The position numbers and the translations under genes are program-made. A DNA stretch of 64,000 nucleotides from positions 62,001 through 126,000 of the forward strand of contig NZ_PYAX01000018.1 in the NCBI RefSeq assembly GCF_003014735.1, written 5' to 3'. Below the pieces are notes generated by a model. The model did no database searches and had not been told where the DNA came from. It saw only the letters and a list, made by a program, of their open reading frames with translations. Positions within the stretch are counted from its first letter, which is position 1; each line of letters starts with the position of its first letter. This document shows positions 1-10,300 of this stretch, one piece after another. The DNA comes from Saccharothrix carnea. Lineage in GTDB: Bacteria > Actinomycetota > Actinomycetes > Mycobacteriales > Pseudonocardiaceae.

Positions 1-862
1 CGAGCCCGTCGTCCACGCGCACCGCCAGGACGGTGTCGACCTCGCCGTCGAGCCGGAGGAGCAACGCCGGGTGGCCGTTGACCTGCACCGGGTGCAGTGA
101 GGCGGTGGCGAGCCTGTCCAGCCTGCCCGCCAGCAGGCGAGCCACCTTGTCGGCGCCCACGACGGGCCGCGTCGCGGTTCGGACGACCCCGCCGCCGTCA
201 CCCAGCAGCACGACGTCGGGCGCCAGGACGTCGAGCAGGCCCTGCAGGTCGCCGGTGTCGACCGCCCGCTGGAACGCGGCGATCGCGTCACGGCTCGCGG
301 CCGGGGTGACGACGCCGCGCGGTCGGCGTTCGGCGACGTGCGCCTTGGCGCGGTGGGCGATCTGGCGCACCGCGGCCAGGCTCTTGTCGACCGCCTCGGC
401 GATCTCGTCGTAGCCGAGGCCGAAGACCTCGCGCAGCACGAACACCGCCCGCTCGGTCGGCGTCAGCGTCTCCAGCACCAGCAGCATCGCCATCGAGACG
501 CTGTCGGCCAACTCGACGTCCTCCGCCACGTCGGGCGTGGTCTGCAACGGCTCGGGCAGCCACGAGCCGACGTACGACTCCTTGCGCCGACCCAGCGCCC
601 GCAGCCTGTTCAGGGCCTGGCGGGTGGTGATCCGGACCAGGTACGCCCGCCGGTCGTGCACGGTGTCGAGGTCGACGGCCACCCACCGCAACCACGTCTC
701 CTGCAGCACGTCCTCCGCGTCGGCCGCCGAGCCCAGCATCTCGTAGGCGACGGTGAACAGCAGGTTGCGATGCGCGACGAACGCGTCGGTGGCGGAGTCC
801 GCGCGGGCGTCCCGGCCCGTGCCGCCGGCCTGGTCCCCGGGTGCGGTCCGCCTACCGGCCAT
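1..862 (-). CDS. ECF41/SigJ-type RNA polymerase sigma factor, C-terminus cut by window edge
   Basis: Read from the ATG at 862, the product begins MAGRRTAPGD and runs off the left edge after about 287 residues, so the stop codon is missing. Around residues 25-95 there is a sigma-70 region 2 (AYEMLGSAADAEDVLQETWL), then region 4 with the helix-turn-helix stretch GYDEIAEAVDKSLAAVRQIA. After that comes a SnoaL/NTF2-like tail containing RDAIAAFQRAVDTGDLQGLL. This sigma plus SnoaL layout defines the ECF41 (SigJ-like) group, in which the tail modulates activity in place of a separate anti-sigma factor. It is followed on the same strand by the yeh-like operon, but that operon lies upstream of it across a 101-bp gap, so co-transcription is possible and unproven. 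The family call is firm; targets are unknown. Confidence 0.85.
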   Translation of the reverse strand, partial: MAGRRTAPGDQAGGTGRDARADSATDAFVAHRNLLFTVAYEMLGSAADAEDVLQETWLRWVAVDLDTVHDRRAYLVRITTRQALNRLRALGRRKESYVGSWLPEPLQTTPDVAEDVELADSVSMAMLLVLETLTPTERAVFVLREVFGLGYDEIAEAVDKSLAAVRQIAHRAKAHVAERRPRGVVTPAASRDAIAAFQRAVDTGDLQGLLDVLAPDVVLLGDGGGVVRTATRPVVGADKVARLLAGRLDRLATASLHPVQVNGHPALLLRLDGEVDTVLAVRVDDGL

Positions 863-963
863 GAGTGCCCCCTCGTGGTTCGCCGAGTCTGCCCACCGGA
901 CACCGGGGCGCGCACTTCTGTGACACCGCGTGGCGCTCGTCACGTGCCCGAGCGGGGCCGGGG

Positions 964-2688
964 TCACCGTTCGACCGCCGCCAGCCACGCGCGGCGGGCG
1001 GCGGCACGGGTGAACTCGCGGACGTGCAGGCCCGCGCGCAGCCACGCGAGCGGGAAGTCGTCGCTCTCGTCGCGGATCACCCGACCGAACGCGTCCCGGC
1101 CGCGGTCGCGCGAGGCGGCGGCCAGTTCCGCCAGCAGGTCGGCCGTGGCGGTGAGGCCGTTGCCGGTGAGGGCGCGAACCGCCCGTTCGGCGGAGGCGAC
1201 GGCCGCCACGGCACGTCCGCCCAGCGCGACGCGGTGCAGCACGTTCTCCAGCGGACGGACCGGAGGCGGGACGCGGTCGGTCGGTTCCGGTCGCGGTGGC
1301 AGCGCGCGGGTGCCGTCACCGGCGACGTGGGACCGCTGGAGCTGGTCCAGGCCCAGGTCGACGTGGTGGCGCAGGTCGGTGGGCAGGTCGAGGTCCCCGG
1401 CGACGGCCAGCGCGACCGCCGTGCCGGGACGGTCCGGCCGCAGGCGTGCCACGGCGCGCAGCCGCAGCCCCGGCGCGTTCGCGAGCACCCGCAGGTTCTC
1501 CCGCGCACGGCTGTTCGCACCGACCAGGTCCACGTGGGCCTCGTCGGCGCCCAGCCGCACCGCGTCGCCCGCCGCGCCGAGCACGGTGCCCGCGACGAAC
1601 AGCAGGTCCGCGCCGGCGGGGCGGTGGGACTCGGGCCGGGTGTGCGCCTGGAACGCGCGCGTCACCTGATCCGGCAACGGCTGCGCCCACAGGTCGGCCA
1701 ACGGCGGCTCGTCCCACGACGCGGCGGACGCGGCCACCGCGCGGACTGCCTTGCCCGCGCCGAGCCGGTGGTCCGACGACGCCGTGCCGCCGGACAGCAG
1801 CAGGCCCGAACGGCCCAGTTCACGGTGGCTGAGCCCGGACTCGCCGATCGCCACCGGACCGCTCGCCGCAGCACCGACCCGTTCCGCGCCGCCCGGCATG
1901 ATCGCGGGCACCGTCCACAGCACGCCGCCGTCGTCCACCAGGTGCGTGACGACGCCGGCGTAACCCGAGCCGGCGACGACCGCCTCGGTGCACAGGCCGT
2001 ACAGGCGCAGCGAGCCGATCGGCCGGTACTCGCGCCGGGCAGTGCCGCGCAACTCTGCGGCCGGGCCGGTGCCCGTGCGCAGGTCGTGGCAGAGCACCAT
2101 CAGCTCGACCAGTTCGGCGGTCAGCGCCTCGCGGTCGAACGTCGGGTCACCCGATCGTGCGGCGGCCAGGGTGGCGGCGATGCGCAGGCCGTTCGCGGCG
2201 GCCCGGTGCAGGCCCGCGACGCGGGCGGTGTGCACGGCGCGCAGCAGTTCGGCCCGCACCACGGCGCCGCTGCCCGTGGCACCCGCGCGGAGGACCGTCG
2301 CGCACGCCGCCCAGAGCGCGCCCGCCGCCGCACGCTCGTCGTCCGAGATCGTCTCGGCCACGGCGGGAACCGGCTCGTCGGGCACCGCGACCGGCTCCGC
2401 GACCGCGTGGGCGACGTCGGCCGCCGCCACGGCGACGCCCCGGTGCAGGCACTTCGGCGCGAGCAGGCAACTGCACACCAGGTCGTCGGCCGCCGTGAGG
2501 ACACCTCCGCGCAACGTCCAGGTGAGCGTGGTCTCGGGATCGAGGGTGGCCCGGGCCGTGTCGTCGGCCGCGGTCACGGTCCACTCGGCCACGCGCCCCA
2601 GCGAGGCGTCGACCCGTTTGCGCAGCCGGGGAGGCAGGGCGTCGAGCACATCGCCCACCACCGCCGGGAACACCGGTGGCACGCTCAT
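964..2688 (-). CDS. SWIM zinc-finger protein, YehQ-like
   Basis: The 574-residue product starts at ATG 2688, which overlaps the stop of the upstream VWA gene as ATGA, so translation is probably coupled. A SWIM-type zinc finger is visible as C72-x-C74-x5-C80-x-H82. The remaining roughly 490 residues are an alpha/beta region that I cannot assign. SWIM fingers are thought to bind DNA or protein. In E. coli a SWIM protein (YehQ) closes the yehL-yehM-yehP locus, and this gene holds the same position as last gene of the overlapping series. The open frame continues upstream to 3126, but that extension lies wholly inside the previous gene and is not used. Confidence 0.8.
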   Translation of the reverse strand: MSVPPVFPAVVGDVLDALPPRLRKRVDASLGRVAEWTVTAADDTARATLDPETTLTWTLRGGVLTAADDLVCSCLLAPKCLHRGVAVAAADVAHAVAEPVAVPDEPVPAVAETISDDERAAAGALWAACATVLRAGATGSGAVVRAELLRAVHTARVAGLHRAAANGLRIAATLAAARSGDPTFDREALTAELVELMVLCHDLRTGTGPAAELRGTARREYRPIGSLRLYGLCTEAVVAGSGYAGVVTHLVDDGGVLWTVPAIMPGGAERVGAAASGPVAIGESGLSHRELGRSGLLLSGGTASSDHRLGAGKAVRAVAASAASWDEPPLADLWAQPLPDQVTRAFQAHTRPESHRPAGADLLFVAGTVLGAAGDAVRLGADEAHVDLVGANSRARENLRVLANAPGLRLRAVARLRPDRPGTAVALAVAGDLDLPTDLRHHVDLGLDQLQRSHVAGDGTRALPPRPEPTDRVPPPVRPLENVLHRVALGGRAVAAVASAERAVRALTGNGLTATADLLAELAAASRDRGRDAFGRVIRDESDDFPLAWLRAGLHVREFTRAAARRAWLAAVER

Positions 2689-5600
2689 CCGCGCACCTTC
2701 TCCCCCACCCAGCGGGCCAGCTCCTGCGGGCTGAGGGCGGCGACCGGCATGCCCGCCGCGACCAGCGCGCCCGCTACCGACGTGGAGTAGCGGGCGACGC
2801 CGCGGTCGTCGAGGCTCGCGCAGCCGAGCACCGTCACGCCGGACGTGACCAGCTCCCGCACCTGCCCGACGAGCGGCCCGACCGGACCGCCCTCCTCGAA
2901 ATCGCTGACCAGCACCACCATCGTCCTCTCCGGCACGGTCACCAGGGAACGGGCGTGGCGCAACGCTCCCGCGATGTGGGTGCCGCCGCCCACCCGGACC
3001 TCCAGCAGCAACGACAACGGGTCGGCCACCCGGTCGCTCAGGTCGACGACCTCGGTGGAGAACGCCAGGAAGTGCGTCGACAGCGCGGACACCCCGGCGA
3101 ACACCGACGCGGTCAGCGCCGCCCACACCGTGGACGACTCCATCGAGCCCGACACGTCCACCACCAGCACCAGCCGCCAGTCGTTCGCCTTGCGCCCGCG
3201 GGTGCGGAACACCGGGCGTTCCGGCACGACCACGACCCGCCCGTCGGCGCCGCGGCGGGCGGTGGCGAGGTTGGCCCGCAGGGTGCGCGGCAGGTCCAGC
3301 CGACCACCGGGCCGCCGGGTCGGCGTCGGCAGTTGGATCCCGGTCAGCGCGGGCTTCACCCGGTTGGCGAGTTGGTCGGTCAGCTCGCGCACCAGCCGTG
3401 CCACCAACGGCCGCAGCCTCGCCAGCGCCGACTCCGACAACCCGCCCGCCAACGACAGCACGTTGCGCAGCAGGTCCACCGAAGGCCGCACCGACCCCGG
3501 GTCGATCTCCAGCGCCGCCTCCAGCCGCCCACCTTCCGCCGCCGCGGCCAGGACTTCCTCCCGGACGCGCTCACCGAACAGGTCGCGCAGCTCCTCGGAC
3601 CACTCGCGCACGCCGGGGAACGAACTGGAGCGGTCCGCCCCGAGATCGCCCCGCGCCGCGCCTTCACCCCCGTCCCGCCCGTACAGCTCGTCCAACGCGG
3701 CGGCGAACCGCCCCGCCCCCGCCGGACGGTCACCGTGCGCGCCCAACACCAACCGCCACCGGACCGCGACGGGCAGCCCACCGGTCACCTCGGCAGGCCC
3801 TCCGTCGTCACCGGTCGCCGACAACCCGCTGCCACCGGCCGCCTCCGCGGGCAACCCGCCCTCAGCCGCCGCCTCGGCAAGCGACACGCCCTGACCGGTC
3901 GCAGGCAATCCGTTCCCACCGTCTGCTCCGACCGACAATCCGCCCGCGTCGGCCGACGCCATCGAGCGGTGAGGCAGCAAACCGTGCGCCCGCAAGGCGT
4001 CCACGGCGGCGTGCTCGGCTTCCAACCACACCGCCAGCAGCTCCGGGTCGGGCGCGCCGACCGCGTCGACCCGCTCACCGGTGCGTTCCTCGACCACCGC
4101 CAGCACACGTGCCCGCGCCGCCGGCCCGACCGACGTGAACGCACCGCGCAACGCGGGCAGCCGCTCCAGGAAGTCGCGGTCCGCCAAGCCCTCCACCCGG
4201 TCCAGCAGCGGTGTCAGCGCTTCCGGCGTCTCCAGCAACGGCCCGGCCGCCGCGAGCACCCCGGTGAGCCCTCGCCGCAGCACGCCCCGCCGCTCCGGCG
4301 TCGACGCACCGTCCACCCACGACGCCACCCGCTCCCCCAGCGCCGCCGGCGGCACCAGGCCGAGCAGCACCCGGGCCGCGCCCGCCGCACCGGCGATCAG
4401 GGGCGCGCCCGTGTCGGCCAACGTCCGCAGGCACGCTTCGAGCCGCAGCCCGTGCACCTCGGGCCGCTGCCCCAGCTCCACCAGCGCCCGCGCGTCGGCG
4501 ACGTCCTCCGACCCGGCCAGCCCGTCGAGCTGCGCCACGGCCGCCGTCTCCAGTTCCCGCGCCAGCGACGGGTGCCCGTCGAGCACGTCGCCGGACGTCC
4601 CGGGCACGTGACCGGCACGCAACCGGTCGAGTAGGTCCAGCCCCGCCAACAGCTCCCGCAACGTCGCCGACGTCGGCAGCACGGTCGCCGCGTCGGACAA
4701 CAGCGCGTCCACCACGTCGGGCAACCCGCACAGCGCCGAGTCCCGCAGATCGGCCAGCACCGCACCGGGTGTGTGTCCGCCGCGCTGGTCGCGTTCGGCG
4801 CGTCGGGCCCGCAACCGACCGGCCGCAGCCAGGTCCAGCGTCGCACCCCACAGCCCCGCCACCGGCAACGTCGCCGCGGTCGCCGGGGTCCACGCCACCG
4901 TCCAGCGGGTGGTGAGCGCGTCGGCACCGCCGACGCCCGTGGTCGCGGTCTCCTCGCCGTAGGTCACGCCGAGCACGGCCAACCGCCGCAACGCCACCTC
5001 GCGCCGCGCGTCCAGCGCCGACCGCAACGGGTCCAGCCGCAACGACACCGGCTCGCGCGAGTCCGGACCGGGCAGCTTCAGCGCCGCGACCTGCGACTCC
5101 ACCGCCGGCGCCAGACCGGACCGGGGCGTGCCGGGAGCGAGCACCCCGGTCCGGTGCCCGACCAGCACGTCACCGGCGGCCCGGGCCACCACCCGGCCGC
5201 GGCCCAGCGGCTCGGCGTGGGTCAGCACGCTCTGCACCGCCTCCACCAGCTCACCGCGACCGGGCGCGGGCAGGCCGCGCAGCCGGGCCAGGTCGACCGC
5301 CAGGCGCAACGCCTCGCGCGCCTCGCCGGGACCGGCCGGGTGGCCGAGTTCCCGCACGCGCGCGCAGATCCGCACGACCACCGACGCGGCGGCGGCCTCG
5401 ACCGCGTCCGGGTCGCCCGCCGCCTCCAGCACGGCCTGCTGCCACTCGGGGTCGCGGATGCCCGCCGGGTAGCCGGAACGCTCGTCCAGCAACGCGAACC
5501 CGTACGGCACCAACGACGTGACGATGTCGGCCGCGGGCACCGGCGAGTCGTCCACCGGCCCCTCCAGCAACGCCGCCGCGTGGAACGACCCGACCACCGC

Positions 5601-6188
5601 CGCGCAACGCCGTCCGCCCACTTCTCGCACGGCCCGCCGCATCCACGCCTCCCGGCGCAGGTCGTACGGGTCGACGTCGGCGTCCTGCCGGAACGCCCAG
5701 CCGACCATCAACGCCGCCCGCCGCACGGCTTCCGGCGTCTGGCCGGGCGCGGCGGCCTCGACCAGCCGGTCCCACAGGTCGTCGCCGTCACGGCCGGTCG
5801 TCGCGCCGCGCAACGCGTCGGTCAACGGCGTCGGGCCCCGCTCGGCGGGCCGGTGCCCGTCACCGCGCAGGGCGAGCGGCAGGTCGCACGGCCGGACCTC
5901 CACGCCGTTGGCCCGCGCCCAGCGGACCGCGGCCAGCTCCGGCGAGAAGTCCGCGAACGGGTAGAACGCCAGGTCACCGCCGGGTGACGCGCCGGACAGC
6001 GCGACCGGCGCGACGAGGTCGGGATCGGCCAGGAACGGCAGCCACTCCCCCAGCTCCTCCGGCAGCTCGACCAGCAGCACCTCGGGCGCGAACGCGTCCA
6101 GCAGGGCGGGCACCACCGCCGCCAGCGCGGGCGAGTGGTGCCGCACCCCGATCAGGTACGGGTGCCGGTGGTCGGCCAGGTCACGCAT
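2685..6188 (-). CDS. DUF5682-VWA fusion protein (YehM-YehP-like)
   Basis: This 1167-residue protein joins two functions that are separate genes in E. coli (yehM, yehP). The N-terminus (HPYLIGVRHHSPALAAVV, then LLVELPEELGEWLP) is typical of DUF5682. The last 160 residues are a von Willebrand factor A domain with a complete MIDAS metal site: D1011-V-S-G-S, T1070 in GGGTH and D1096 in VSDFEEGG. MIDAS-type VWA domains usually bind partners through a divalent cation and often serve MoxR-type ATPases, which is the adjacent upstream gene. The chosen ATG at 6188 overlaps that gene's stop by 8 bp (ATGCGTGA); a longer frame to 6260 would sit inside the ATPase. The centre of the protein (about 250-950) is unassigned and rich in Ala, Gly and Leu. 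The cellular role is unknown. Confidence 0.8.
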   Translation of the reverse strand: MRDLADHRHPYLIGVRHHSPALAAVVPALLDAFAPEVLLVELPEELGEWLPFLADPDLVAPVALSGASPGGDLAFYPFADFSPELAAVRWARANGVEVRPCDLPLALRGDGHRPAERGPTPLTDALRGATTGRDGDDLWDRLVEAAAPGQTPEAVRRAALMVGWAFRQDADVDPYDLRREAWMRRAVREVGGRRCAAVVGSFHAAALLEGPVDDSPVPAADIVTSLVPYGFALLDERSGYPAGIRDPEWQQAVLEAAGDPDAVEAAAASVVVRICARVRELGHPAGPGEAREALRLAVDLARLRGLPAPGRGELVEAVQSVLTHAEPLGRGRVVARAAGDVLVGHRTGVLAPGTPRSGLAPAVESQVAALKLPGPDSREPVSLRLDPLRSALDARREVALRRLAVLGVTYGEETATTGVGGADALTTRWTVAWTPATAATLPVAGLWGATLDLAAAGRLRARRAERDQRGGHTPGAVLADLRDSALCGLPDVVDALLSDAATVLPTSATLRELLAGLDLLDRLRAGHVPGTSGDVLDGHPSLARELETAAVAQLDGLAGSEDVADARALVELGQRPEVHGLRLEACLRTLADTGAPLIAGAAGAARVLLGLVPPAALGERVASWVDGASTPERRGVLRRGLTGVLAAAGPLLETPEALTPLLDRVEGLADRDFLERLPALRGAFTSVGPAARARVLAVVEERTGERVDAVGAPDPELLAVWLEAEHAAVDALRAHGLLPHRSMASADAGGLSVGADGGNGLPATGQGVSLAEAAAEGGLPAEAAGGSGLSATGDDGGPAEVTGGLPVAVRWRLVLGAHGDRPAGAGRFAAALDELYGRDGGEGAARGDLGADRSSSFPGVREWSEELRDLFGERVREEVLAAAAEGGRLEAALEIDPGSVRPSVDLLRNVLSLAGGLSESALARLRPLVARLVRELTDQLANRVKPALTGIQLPTPTRRPGGRLDLPRTLRANLATARRGADGRVVVVPERPVFRTRGRKANDWRLVLVVDVSGSMESSTVWAALTASVFAGVSALSTHFLAFSTEVVDLSDRVADPLSLLLEVRVGGGTHIAGALRHARSLVTVPERTMVVLVSDFEEGGPVGPLVGQVRELVTSGVTVLGCASLDDRGVARYSTSVAGALVAAGMPVAALSPQELARWVGEKVRG

Positions 6189-7326
6189 CGAGGACGTCAC
6201 GGAGCTCCCACAGCCGTCGCCAGGTGCGCGCGCCGGACTCGGCCCGCCGCCGCACCGCACCGTCCCAGTAGCCGAGCAGCCGGGCCGCGTCGCTCGGGTC
6301 GTCCTTGCGGACCACGCCGAGCAGGTGGCCGGGCAGCAGCGACAGCGGGTCGCGGTCGCCGGGGAAGTACGCGCCGGCCAGCCCGAGCGAGGTGGCGACC
6401 GACACCGCCTCCGCCGTGCTCATCACCGTGGACGGCCGTTCGACCGCCCACCCCTCCTCCGACACGCCGTTGCGCAGGTCCCGGAACGCGGTGACCAGCA
6501 CCTCCAGCACCACGTCGTCCACCGCGAAGGGCGCGCTGACCCGGTCCAGCGCGGCACTGGCCTGCCGCCGCACCAGCGCCGTCTCGGCGGCCAGGTCGCC
6601 GATGGGTCCGACGTTCTCGAAGTTGAACCGCCGCTTCAACGCCGCGGACATCTCCGACACGCCCCGGTCGCGCAGGTTCGCCGTGGCGATCACGGTGAAA
6701 CCGGGCGCGGCGTGCACGGTCGCGCCGTCCGTGCCGGACAGCTCGGGCACCGCGATGCGCCGGTCGGACAGGATCGACACCAGCGCGTCCTGCACCTCCG
6801 GCAGGCACCGGGTGACCTCTTCGACCCGGACCACCCCGCCGCCGCGCATCGCGGTGAACACCGGCGACGGCACCAGCGCACGCGGGCTCGGCCCCTCGGC
6901 CAGCAGCAACGCGTAGTTCCAGCCGTAGCGCAGCTGGTCCTCGGTCGTGCCCGCGGTGCCCTGCACGACCAGCTGGCTGGTGCCGGACACGGCGGCGGCC
7001 AGCAGTTCGGACAGCATCGACTTGGCCGTGCCGGGTTCGCCGACCAGCAGCAGGCCGCGTTCGCCCGCCAGCGTCACGACGGCACGCTCGACCAGCGCCC
7101 GTTCGCCGACGAACTTGGGGCTGATCGCCAGTCGGGACGGCACGCCGTCCGCCGAGACGCCCTTGGGCAGCGCCAACACCTCGCCGCTGCCCATCACGAA
7201 CGTCACCGCGGCACGCGGGGTGAGCCGCCACCCGGGCGGCCGGGGGCCGTTGTCGTAGGCCGCGAGGAACGCCAACTCCTCGCGGTAGGCGTCCTCGGCC
7301 GGTTCCACCTGCCTGGGTGCGGTCAC
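6181..7326 (-). CDS. MoxR-type AAA+ ATPase (YehL-like)
   Basis: The 381-residue protein carries Walker A GEPGTAKS (96-103), sensor-1 asparagine in ATAN (N217) and arginines in KRRFN (232-233), as expected of MoxR/AAA_5 ATPases. The Walker B stretch reads VVRVEEV, so the usual Asp-Glu pair is Glu-Glu (169-170). MoxR ATPases generally act as chaperones that remodel or insert cofactors into partners bound to VWA proteins. The start ATG overlaps the stop of the upstream 1604-residue gene by 4 bp, and the 3' end overlaps the DUF5682-VWA gene by 8 bp. It is presumably the motor of this operon. The family call is firm; the substrate is unknown. Confidence 0.88.
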   Translation of the reverse strand: MTAPRQVEPAEDAYREELAFLAAYDNGPRPPGWRLTPRAAVTFVMGSGEVLALPKGVSADGVPSRLAISPKFVGERALVERAVVTLAGERGLLLVGEPGTAKSMLSELLAAAVSGTSQLVVQGTAGTTEDQLRYGWNYALLLAEGPSPRALVPSPVFTAMRGGGVVRVEEVTRCLPEVQDALVSILSDRRIAVPELSGTDGATVHAAPGFTVIATANLRDRGVSEMSAALKRRFNFENVGPIGDLAAETALVRRQASAALDRVSAPFAVDDVVLEVLVTAFRDLRNGVSEEGWAVERPSTVMSTAEAVSVATSLGLAGAYFPGDRDPLSLLPGHLLGVVRKDDPSDAARLLGYWDGAVRRRAESGARTWRRLWELRDVLDA

Positions 7327-10300
7327 CTGCGTCCTCCGGTTTTGAGCTCTTCGTAGGCGGGCGCGTCGCCGTCGAGCACCCGTTGCCAGGCGCGGGCGAA
7401 CAGGTCAGCGACGGGTTCGGGCGGCACGATCACGCCGGCCGTGCCGGGCGTGTAGTCGAACATCGGCGTCTTCCACTGCTCCAACGGCAGGTGCGGCGAG
7501 GACAGCGCCAGCCAGCCGCCGGGCAGGAACAGCGACCGCCCGGCCCGCGCCCGCTTCGCGGTCAGCACCAGGTCGGTCCGGGCGAGCGCGGCCCTGGCCT
7601 CGCGCAGGCGGGCGGGTTTCCACCCGGTCCACCGGGCCACGTTCGCGTCGGTCGGGTCGGGCAGGGCCAGCAGTTGCAGGTACAGCGCCGCCGCGTCCTC
7701 GGTCAGGTCGAACCTGGTCGCGACCTCCGCCACCAACGCGGGCACCGACACCGTCGGGTCCTGGTGGTAGGCGGCCGGGTCGACGCCTTCGGGCGCCGGT
7801 ACCGCGCACAGGGCGGTGAGGCGGTCGTCGGCCAGCCGGTCCAGCATCCGCGGGACGTCCCGCGCGCCGGTCAGCGCCACCACCGCGGCGAACAGGTCGC
7901 GGTCCGCCGGTCCGACCAGACCCGGCCTGGCCACGAGCCGGCAGTACTCGTCGCCCGCGCGGGCCAGCTCCAGCCAGTCGCGGTAGGTGTAGACGCCGCC
8001 GTCCGCGGGCACGTCGGTCCCGAGCAGCGCGGAGAGCTTCTCCACCGACACCCACGAGCCGAGGTCGACCGCGAAACCGGGGTGCGCCACCCGCTGTCGC
8101 GCCAAGGCCAGCGACTCGGGCAGCCGCGCCCTCAGCGGCGAGCCGATCGGGAGCCGGTTCGCCAGCCACAGCAACGCCTGCGGCACCGCCCACAGCGCCA
8201 GGCGGTCGAACCCCTCCGGGTGGCGGGCCTTCAGCGCCGTGCCGGTGAACGTGAACTCGGCGTCCACGGTGAGCCACGGCGTGCTGTCCGGGTTGAGCAC
8301 ACCGGTCAGGGACTCACCGGCGTTGCGCAGGTTCAGCAGCTTCGCCGCGTCCACCAGAACGTCGTCCGGCACGGCCGTGCGCCGGCCGAACTCGGCGGTC
8401 CACACGTCGGCGACCGCGGCCACGTCCGGCCCGGCTGTCCACAGGTCGGCCGGGTCGGCGGGCACGGCGGCGGCGATCAGCCGGAGCCGGAACCAGTCGG
8501 CCAGCCCGCGGAACCGCTCCTTGGCCGCCTTGGCGCCGGCCGCGGACAGGCCGAGCAGGTGCCGGTCGGCGGTGGCGAGGAAGTTCGCGTCCCGCCGGTC
8601 CACACCGGGCAGCCCGGCCAGCAGCAACGTCGCCTCGGCCGTGCCCAGGCCGGTCCGCTCGACCAGCGCGGGCACCGCCTCCGGGAACCAGGGCGCCGGG
8701 CCGCGCTCGGCGAGCACGTCGAGGAACCGGGCCACCCGCTCGGCTCCGAACGCGGTGCGCACCTCCTGGTCCGTCTCGACGTGCCAGTCCTCCGGCAGGT
8801 CGAACACGCCCGGCGTGCGGCTGAACTGCACGCCGTCGAACCGGCTGCCCGGATCGTTGCGCCACCTGGTCTCGAACAGGGCGATGAACCCGTCGCGCAC
8901 CGGCGTCACCCGGTCCTTCGGGTTGGTCTGTCCCTTGTGGACGACCACGCCGACGGTGCGCCAGTGGCCTTCGCCGTCCGCCAGGCCGCCGTCCGCGACG
9001 GACCGCAGCACCAGTGCCAGCGCGGCCCGCTCCTCGTCCGGGGTGAGCGGTGACGCGGCGCGGTGGGCCAGCGCGGCGAGGTGCGGCAGCACGTCGAACC
9101 AGCGCGGCGCGTTCGACTGGGGCAGGGCACGTCCCTCGGGCCGCTCGACCGCCTCGGCGAGCGCGGCGATCAACGCGGGCAACGGGGTCGGCACCGGGCC
9201 GCGCGAGTGGTAGGACCGGTAGCCGCCGAACCAGTTGAGCGCGGCGTTGACCTGGTCCTCGGTGACGTCCGGCCCGGTGGGCGCGAGGACCGGGTCGACC
9301 TCGCGGGCCGCTGCGGCGATCTCGGCGTAGCCGCGGTACGAGCGCTCCAACTCGGCGGCACGGCGGACCAGGTCCACCACGCCGGAGATCAGCGCGGGGT
9401 GGGTGAGGCCGGGCAGTGCCGCGGCGACGACACCGGCCAGCCCGCCGCGCTCGCCCTTGACCAGCGCGGTCAGCCGCTCGCGGATCGTGCGCTTGTCCGG
9501 TCCTTCTTCCCGTGCGGCGGCGAGCATCCGGTCGACCGCTTCCCGCGTCACGCCGCGCAGTGCGGCGGAACCGGCCTCGTCCCGGGGCCGCAGGAGGTGC
9601 CACCAGTCCAGCGGCGGCACGAACGGCGTGCCGGTCGCGTACCGGGGGTGCCGCTCCGCGGCCGACAGGGCGGCCAGCCTGGTGCCTTGAGGGTCGAACA
9701 GGACCATCGACGCGCGCCCGCCGGTCAGCGCAACCTCCGCGCCGCCGGGCAACCGCAGCACGCCGATCGGGCAGTCGGCGAGCCGGACCCGGCGGCCGTC
9801 CACGCCCTCGCCGACGTGCGAGCCGTCCTCCTCGCGGCGCACCCGCCAGCCGTGCAGGCCGTCTGCCGCGCCGAGCGGGCTGTCACCGGTGCCGGGTGCG
9901 GCGGGCCTGAGGTCGCAGCTGCCGAGCACGAGGGTGGCGCCATCGGCGGCGAAGTCCTCCACGAACCGGGGCAGGCTCGCGCGACCGCGCTGGCCGGTGG
10001 CCGGGTCGACCTCGAACCAGCGCCAGGCGTGGTCGTGCCACAACCCGGTCCACACCGCGGCACCGTCACCGTGCGCCTCCGAAGGCCTCGGCACGACCGT
10101 GTCACCGGGGTGCACGGCCCGCCCGCCCGCGAACCGGCCGCCGCCGGGCAGCGCGATCGAGGCCGCCGGCGTGTCGTGGCGGTAGTAGCCCCGGTTGTCG
10201 TCGCCGATCTCGAAGACGTGGTCCGGCGCGTCGCTCCAGTAAGCCAACTCGCCGTCCGGACCCTGCCAGCGCACCAGCAGCACCCCGTCGAACCACGACG

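Noticed and set aside
338-2790. Long plus-strand frames over the sigma factor and SWIM gene
   Set aside because: They have Arg/Gln/Val-rich shadow composition and lie opposite genes with recognisable domains.
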